Assembly: GCF_002379085.1 (NCBI RefSeq)
Contig: NZ_NBZW01000003.1
Span: 1-64,000, forward strand
DNA: 64,000 nt
Source of the DNA: Polaromonas sp. AET17H-212
GTDB lineage: Bacteria; Pseudomonadota; Gammaproteobacteria; Burkholderiales; Burkholderiaceae_C
Direction: 5' to 3'
Position numbers and translations under genes: made by a program. Shown piece after piece: positions 60,064 to 64,000 of this stretch (its first letter is position 1; every line of letters starts with the position of its first letter). The notes under the pieces are model-generated. The model had not been told where the DNA came from. It was given only the letters and a program-made list of their open reading frames with translations, and did not search any database.

Positions 60064-60987
60064 ATGAAAATTCTCCTCTTCGGAAAAAACGGCCAGGTTG
60101 GCTGGGAACTGCAGCGCAGCCTGGCGCCATTGGGTGAACTTGTCGCGCTGGATCGCCACAGCACCGAGTTGTGCGGCGACCTCGCAAATCTGGCCGGGAT
60201 CAGCGCGACGGTGCGCCAGTTGCGGCCCGATGTCATCGTCAATGCCGCCGCCTATACGGCGGTCGACAAGGCGGAGGGCGACGCCGAACTCGCCCGGACG
60301 GTGAATGCCTTGGCGCCCGGCGCCCTGGCGGAGACGGCGCAAGGCATAGGCGCGTGGCTGGTGCACTATTCGAGCGACTATGTGTTTGACGGCAGCGGCA
60401 CAAGCGCCTGGAAAGAAACGGACACCCCCGCGCCGCTGTCCGTCTATGGCCGGTCCAAGCTTGAAGGCGAAGGCTTGGTGGCCGGACGTTGCGCGCGGCA
60501 TCTGGTTTTCAGGTCAAGTTGGGTATATGCCGCGCGCGGCGAAAACTTCGCCAAGACGATTTTGCGGCTCGCCGCGGAGCGCGACCGCTTCGACGTGGTG
60601 GATGACCAGGTCGGGGCGCCCACGGGCGCCGAGCTGGTGGCCGACGTGACGGCTCATGCCCTGCGCCGGGTCCTGCAGGAGCGGCCGGCAGAGGGCCTCC
60701 GGTACGCGGGCCTGTACCACCTGGCGGCCGGCGGCGAGGTATCGCGGCACGCTTATGCGCGTTTTGTGGTGGCCCAGGCGCAGTGCCTGGGCATTCCCCT
60801 GAAGGCAAATGTGGCTAATATTGCGCCAGCCAGCAGTGCTGCATTTCGGGCGCTGGCCACGCGCCCCTGCAATTCCCGGCTCGACAGCACCAAGCTCAAA
60901 AGCGCTTTCGGCCTGAACTTGCCGGTCTGGCAGCCCGGTGTCGAACGAATGTTGAACGAACTACTTATGACTGTCCCCCAAACATGA
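60064..60987 (+). CDS. rfbD: dTDP-4-dehydrorhamnose reductase
   Basis: A 307-residue [14 protein letters not shown] is the cofactor-binding start, [22 protein letters not shown] and [10 protein letters not shown] (Tyr-x3-Lys) are RmlD landmarks. Last enzymatic step, reducing dTDP-4-keto-rhamnose to dTDP-L-rhamnose. Its stop overlaps rfbA as ATGA. Confidence 0.94.
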   Translation: MKILLFGKNGQVGWELQRSLAPLGELVALDRHSTELCGDLANLAGISATVRQLRPDVIVNAAAYTAVDKAEGDAELARTVNALAPGALAETAQGIGAWLVHYSSDYVFDGSGTSAWKETDTPAPLSVYGRSKLEGEGLVAGRCARHLVFRSSWVYAARGENFAKTILRLAAERDRFDVVDDQVGAPTGAELVADVTAHALRRVLQERPAEGLRYAGLYHLAAGGEVSRHAYARFVVAQAQCLGIPLKANVANIAPASSAAFRALATRPCNSRLDSTKLKSAFGLNLPVWQPGVERMLNELLMTVPQT

Positions 60988-61871
60988 CTCAGCGCAAAGG
61001 CATTATTCTGGCCGGAGGATCCGGCACACGTTTGCACCCGGCAACGCTGGCCATCAGCAAACAGCTTCTGCCGGTGTACGACAAGCCGATGATTTACTAC
61101 CCGCTCAGCACGCTCATGCTGGCCGGGATACGCGACATACTGGTGATCAGCACACCGCAGGATACGCCCCGCTTCGAGTTGCTGCTGGGCGATGGTTCGC
61201 AGTGGGGCCTGAACCTGCAGTATGCGGTGCAGCCGTCGCCCGACGGCCTGGCGCAGGCTTTCCTGATCGGTGAAGAATTCATCGGCGACTCGCCCAGCGC
61301 GCTGGTGCTGGGCGACAACATCTTTTACGGCCACAGTTTTGCGCAGGTGCTGACCGATGCGCATGCGCAGACTTCCGGTGCCACGGTGTTCGCCTACCAC
61401 GTGACCAACCCCGAGCGTTATGGCGTTGTCGCCTTCGACGCCGAGGGCAAGGCCAGCAGCATTGAGGAGAAACCCGAGCGGCCGAAAAGCAGCTTTGCGG
61501 TGACGGGCCTGTATTTTTACGACAACCAGGTCGTGGACATCGCAAAAAGCATCAAGCCCAGCGCGCGCGGTGAACTTGAAATCACCTCCGTCAACCAGGC
61601 CTACCTGGATCGCGGCGAATTGAATGTCCAGACCTTGCAGCGGGGCTACGCCTGGCTGGATACCGGGACGCACGAAAGCCTGTTGCAGGCCGGCCAGTTC
61701 ATCGCCACGCTGGAGCAGCGCCAGGGCCTGAAAATCGCCTGCCCCGAAGAAATCGCGTGGCGCAGCCATTTCATCACGGACGCTCAATTGGAAGTGCTGG
61801 CGGCAGCCTTGTCAAAAAATGGGTACGGGCAATACCTCCAGAGGATATTGAGAGAAAATCCGGGCCCATGA
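60984..61871 (+). CDS. rfbA: Glucose-1-phosphate thymidylyltransferase
   Basis: A 295-residue nucleotidyltransferase. [20 protein letters not shown] is the nucleotide-binding signature, and LGDNIFYGH and [17 protein letters not shown] are typical of RmlA. It makes dTDP-glucose from glucose-1-phosphate and dTTP, step 1 of the pathway. Overlaps rfbC by 4 bases. Confidence 0.95.
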   Translation: MTQRKGIILAGGSGTRLHPATLAISKQLLPVYDKPMIYYPLSTLMLAGIRDILVISTPQDTPRFELLLGDGSQWGLNLQYAVQPSPDGLAQAFLIGEEFIGDSPSALVLGDNIFYGHSFAQVLTDAHAQTSGATVFAYHVTNPERYGVVAFDAEGKASSIEEKPERPKSSFAVTGLYFYDNQVVDIAKSIKPSARGELEITSVNQAYLDRGELNVQTLQRGYAWLDTGTHESLLQAGQFIATLEQRQGLKIACPEEIAWRSHFITDAQLEVLAAALSKNGYGQYLQRILRENPGP

Positions 61872-62413
61872 AAGTCACCCCCACCGCTTTGCCGGAAGTG
61901 CTCGTCATCGAGCCGCAGGTTTTCCGCGACGATCGCGGTTTCTTCTTCGAAAGCTTCAATCGGCGAAATTTCGCGCGTGCCACCGGTGTGGATGCGGAGT
62001 TCGTCCAGGACAACCTCTCGTACTCCGGCAGGGGCGTGCTGCGCGGCCTGCATTACCAGATCCGGCAGCCGCAGGGAAAGCTGATGCATGTGATCCAGGG
62101 CAGCATTTTTGACGTTGCCGTCGATATCCGGCGCTCCTCCCCCACCTTCAAGCACTGGGTTGGGATAGAACTGACAAGCCAGGACCACAAGCAGCTATGG
62201 ACACCCCCAGGCTTCGCGCACGGGTTTGTTGTGCTTAGCGAGGCGGCTGAAGTCTTCTACAAGGTCACGGACTACTATGCCCCGGAGCATGAGCGCAGCA
62301 TACGCTGGGACGACCCCGACTTGGCCATTGAATGGCCAGCCTTGCCCTCCATCCTGCTCTCGAAAAGAGACCAGGACGCCCCCTTCTTGCCCTCCTGCGA
62401 GCTTCCATCTTGA
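61868..62413 (+). CDS. rfbC: dTDP-4-dehydrorhamnose 3,5-epimerase
   Basis: A 181-residue cupin. [30 protein letters not shown] (catalytic His) and [15 protein letters not shown] are RmlC signatures. Step 3 of dTDP-rhamnose synthesis. Translationally coupled to rfbA, closing the set of four enzymes. Confidence 0.94.
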   Translation: MKVTPTALPEVLVIEPQVFRDDRGFFFESFNRRNFARATGVDAEFVQDNLSYSGRGVLRGLHYQIRQPQGKLMHVIQGSIFDVAVDIRRSSPTFKHWVGIELTSQDHKQLWTPPGFAHGFVVLSEAAEVFYKVTDYYAPEHERSIRWDDPDLAIEWPALPSILLSKRDQDAPFLPSCELPS

Positions 62414-62555
62414 GGCGAGCCGGCGGCGCCGCGGGCCGTTTGCCTGCAAGCATTACAGGGAGACTTGCCCGAATGGCTGGAGAATTGTCTATCGACCCGG
62501 GCCCAGCTCGGCATTCGCATAAGCGGTTGGCGCGCGTTCCGACGATGGAGCGGCC

Positions 62556-64000
62556 ATGAGCATCGTCAAATACCGGCCGGACATCGACGGCCTGCGCGCG
62601 CTGGCGGTGATGTCGGTGCTTGTGTTCCACGTGAACCCCGGGCTGCTGCCGGGCGGGTTTCTGGGCGTGGATATCTTTTTTGTGATTTCCGGCTACCTGA
62701 TCTCCCTGATCCTGTTTCGGGAGCAGGCCGAAGGGGCCTTCAGTTTTGCCGGTTTTTACGGCCGGCGCGTCAGGCGCCTCTTTCCGGCGCTGATGCTGGT
62801 TCTTGCCGCGAGCCTGATGTTCGGGTTTTTTGCCCTGTTTGCCAATGAGTACGAACGCCTGGGCAAGCACGCGGCTGCGGCCATTGTTTTCATCCTGAAT
62901 TTTCAGCTGCTTGGCGAGGCGGGCTACTTCGACGCCGTTTCCTACAGCAAGCCGCTTTTGCACCTTTGGTCGCTGTCGGTGGAGGAGCAGTTTTACCTGC
63001 TGTGGCCGATTCTGCTGTTGGCGTCGCGCCGTTTTCGCTGCAATCCCGGCTGGGTAATTGCCGCCTGCGCCGCGTTGTCGCTTCTTTACGGGCTCCACCT
63101 GGGCCGCATCAGCCCGGACAAGCTGTACTACCACTCCCTTCCCCGATTCTGGGAGTTGCTGTCGGGGGTGGCGATTGCCTGGATGCACCAGAAGAACGGC
63201 ACCAACTGGCTGCCGTCGAAGCTGCATCCGGCCCGCGCGCGCGATGCCCTGTCGCTGGCCGGGCTGGCCTTGACGGCAAGCGCCTTGCTCGCGTTCAACA
63301 AGACCTTGCCGCACCCCGGCTTGGCCACCCTGTGGCCCATCATGGGGGCGGTCATGCTGATGGCCTCTGGGCCGGGCGCCGTGGTCAACCGTATGCTGTC
63401 CTGGCGCCCCCTGGTGTGGATAGGGCTGATCAGCTACCCGCTTTACCTGTGGCATTGGCCGATTTTGTCCTATGCCCGGATTGCCGAATCCGGCAGCCCT
63501 GCGCCATGGGTTCTCTGGCTCGGTGCCGTGTTGGCGATAGTGCTGGCCTGGGCGACCTATGCGGGTGTTGAGTTGCCGCTGCGCCGGGCGGCAGGCAATG
63601 GCCAAGGCAAACGCAGGGTGACGGTTTTCCTGTGCTGCGCCATGGGCGCCTTGCTGGCGGCCGCGCTGGCCGTCGTCCTCGGCAAGGGCATGCCGGAGCG
63701 TCCGGCACTCCAGTATTTCAAGAAAAACGAGGGGCAGATGGTCCGCGAAGCGCGCCAGGACGCCTCCTGCCTGGCGCTCTTTGCCGGGAAGGTTGCCCCC
63801 GTCTATTGCCGGCAAAACCACGCCGGCGAACGCATGATTGCCGTGGTCGGGGATTCGCATGCGCACGTCCTCTTTTCCGGCATCTCCGAGCTTGCCGCTC
63901 AACAGGGTTACGGTACTCTTTTGCTGGCGAACTCCGGCTGCCCGCCTTTCATCGGCGCGGTCACGGGGCGCACGCCCGCCGAGCACGCGCAGTGCGCGCA
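62556..64000 (+). CDS. Acyltransferase 3 with SGNH domain (OatA-like), cut by window end
   Basis: At least 481 residues, open at the right edge. The N-terminal acyltransferase-3 domain (about 1-375) has about ten helices, starting YRPDIDGLRALAVMSVLVFH, then GGFLGVDIFFVISGYLI, HLWSLSVEEQFYLLWPILL and SYPLYLWHWPIL. After a last helix a periplasmic SGNH-type domain begins, with the nucleophile block AVVGDSHAHVLFSG. Such proteins O-acetylate surface polysaccharides such as lipopolysaccharide O-antigen. It lies 142 bases after rfbC, consistent with modification of a rhamnose-containing glycan. The ATG at 62556 has ATGGAG upstream. Confidence 0.9.
   Translation, partial: MSIVKYRPDIDGLRALAVMSVLVFHVNPGLLPGGFLGVDIFFVISGYLISLILFREQAEGAFSFAGFYGRRVRRLFPALMLVLAASLMFGFFALFANEYERLGKHAAAAIVFILNFQLLGEAGYFDAVSYSKPLLHLWSLSVEEQFYLLWPILLLASRRFRCNPGWVIAACAALSLLYGLHLGRISPDKLYYHSLPRFWELLSGVAIAWMHQKNGTNWLPSKLHPARARDALSLAGLALTASALLAFNKTLPHPGLATLWPIMGAVMLMASGPGAVVNRMLSWRPLVWIGLISYPLYLWHWPILSYARIAESGSPAPWVLWLGAVLAIVLAWATYAGVELPLRRAAGNGQGKRRVTVFLCCAMGALLAAALAVVLGKGMPERPALQYFKKNEGQMVREARQDASCLALFAGKVAPVYCRQNHAGERMIAVVGDSHAHVLFSGISELAAQQGYGTLLLANSGCPPFIGAVTGRTPAEHAQCA

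Noticed and set aside
62461-62530. tRNA-like start (GGAGACTTGCCCGAATGGCTGG) after rfbC
   Set aside because: No anticodon arm or GGTTCGAATCC-like T arm follows, so no cloverleaf can be formed.
62265-63986. Minus-strand frame of 573 codons at the right end
   Set aside because: It is antisense to the acyltransferase gene, which has clear family motifs and runs off the window.

Overview
The window looks like chromosomal DNA of a high-GC betaproteobacterium of the order Burkholderiales, most likely Comamonadaceae (Polaromonas/Rhodoferax-like). This rests on the gene families present (Bug-type binding protein, TRAP carrier, polyhydroxyalkanoate granule proteins, fused isobutyryl-CoA mutase) and on short intergenic palindromes of a kind I associate with that family. 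It is an inference without a database search. I see no rRNA, tRNA, CRISPR array, phage or intact insertion sequence.

Layout. 0.2-4.0 kb: LysR regulator, a Gln/Arg-rich exported protein with an internal duplication, an uncharacterised protein, a 54-residue basic protein and a TauE/SafE exporter. 4.0-4.7 kb: non-coding, repeat-rich. 4.7-8.9 kb: ppk2-icmF on the minus strand behind a perfect 26-bp palindrome. 9.0-12.8 kb: TRAP transporter (dctP-dctQ-dctM). 13.1-15.8 kb: persulfide dioxygenase-rhodanese fusion and an M20 peptidase. 15.8-20.2 kb: an alpha-hydroxyketone (Cqs/Lqs-type) quorum-sensing cluster made of synthase, response regulator, membrane histidine kinase and a LuxR-type regulator. 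Two identical lux-box-like inverted repeats lie at the synthase promoter and at the start of the LuxR gene. 20.2-29.9 kb: peptide/amide ABC uptake operon with two amidases and an M81 peptidase. 30.0-32.8 kb: coaX, wax ester synthase/DGAT, acyl-CoA-binding protein. 32.8-35.6 kb: lower-GC island with a transporter, a truncated racemase, an AraC regulator and an orphan ORF.

36.0-44.1 kb: a long minus-strand run (molybdopterin oxidoreductase, lipoprotein aminopeptidase, PHA-system protein, LysR, CaiB-type CoA-transferase, HMG-CoA-lyase-like enzyme, VOC protein, Bug protein) with gaps of only a few bases or overlaps over most of its length. 44.2-47.9 kb: two tandem branched-chain-amino-acid-type binding proteins and argE. 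48.0-52.0 kb: four-gene module (DPPR-synthase-type UbiA, flippase-like protein, GT39, HAD phosphatase), probably making and using a polyprenyl-phosphate pentose. 52.0-55.9 kb: M20D amidohydrolase, M14-type peptidase, TPR protein, TetR. 56.0-58.8 kb: phasin and a two-domain fatty acyl-CoA/aldehyde reductase. 58.9-64.0 kb: rfbBDAC for dTDP-L-rhamnose and the start of a surface-polysaccharide O-acyltransferase cut by the window end.

Themes: carbon storage lipids (PHA proteins, wax ester synthase, acyl-CoA-binding protein, fatty alcohol-forming reductase), scavenging of organic acids, peptides and amides, envelope glycan synthesis, and one quorum-sensing circuit. The strongest candidates for novelty are that circuit with its LuxR-type component, and a 17-base GCTAT-N7-ATAGC palindrome found nine times, four of them inside genes and always in the same reading frame.
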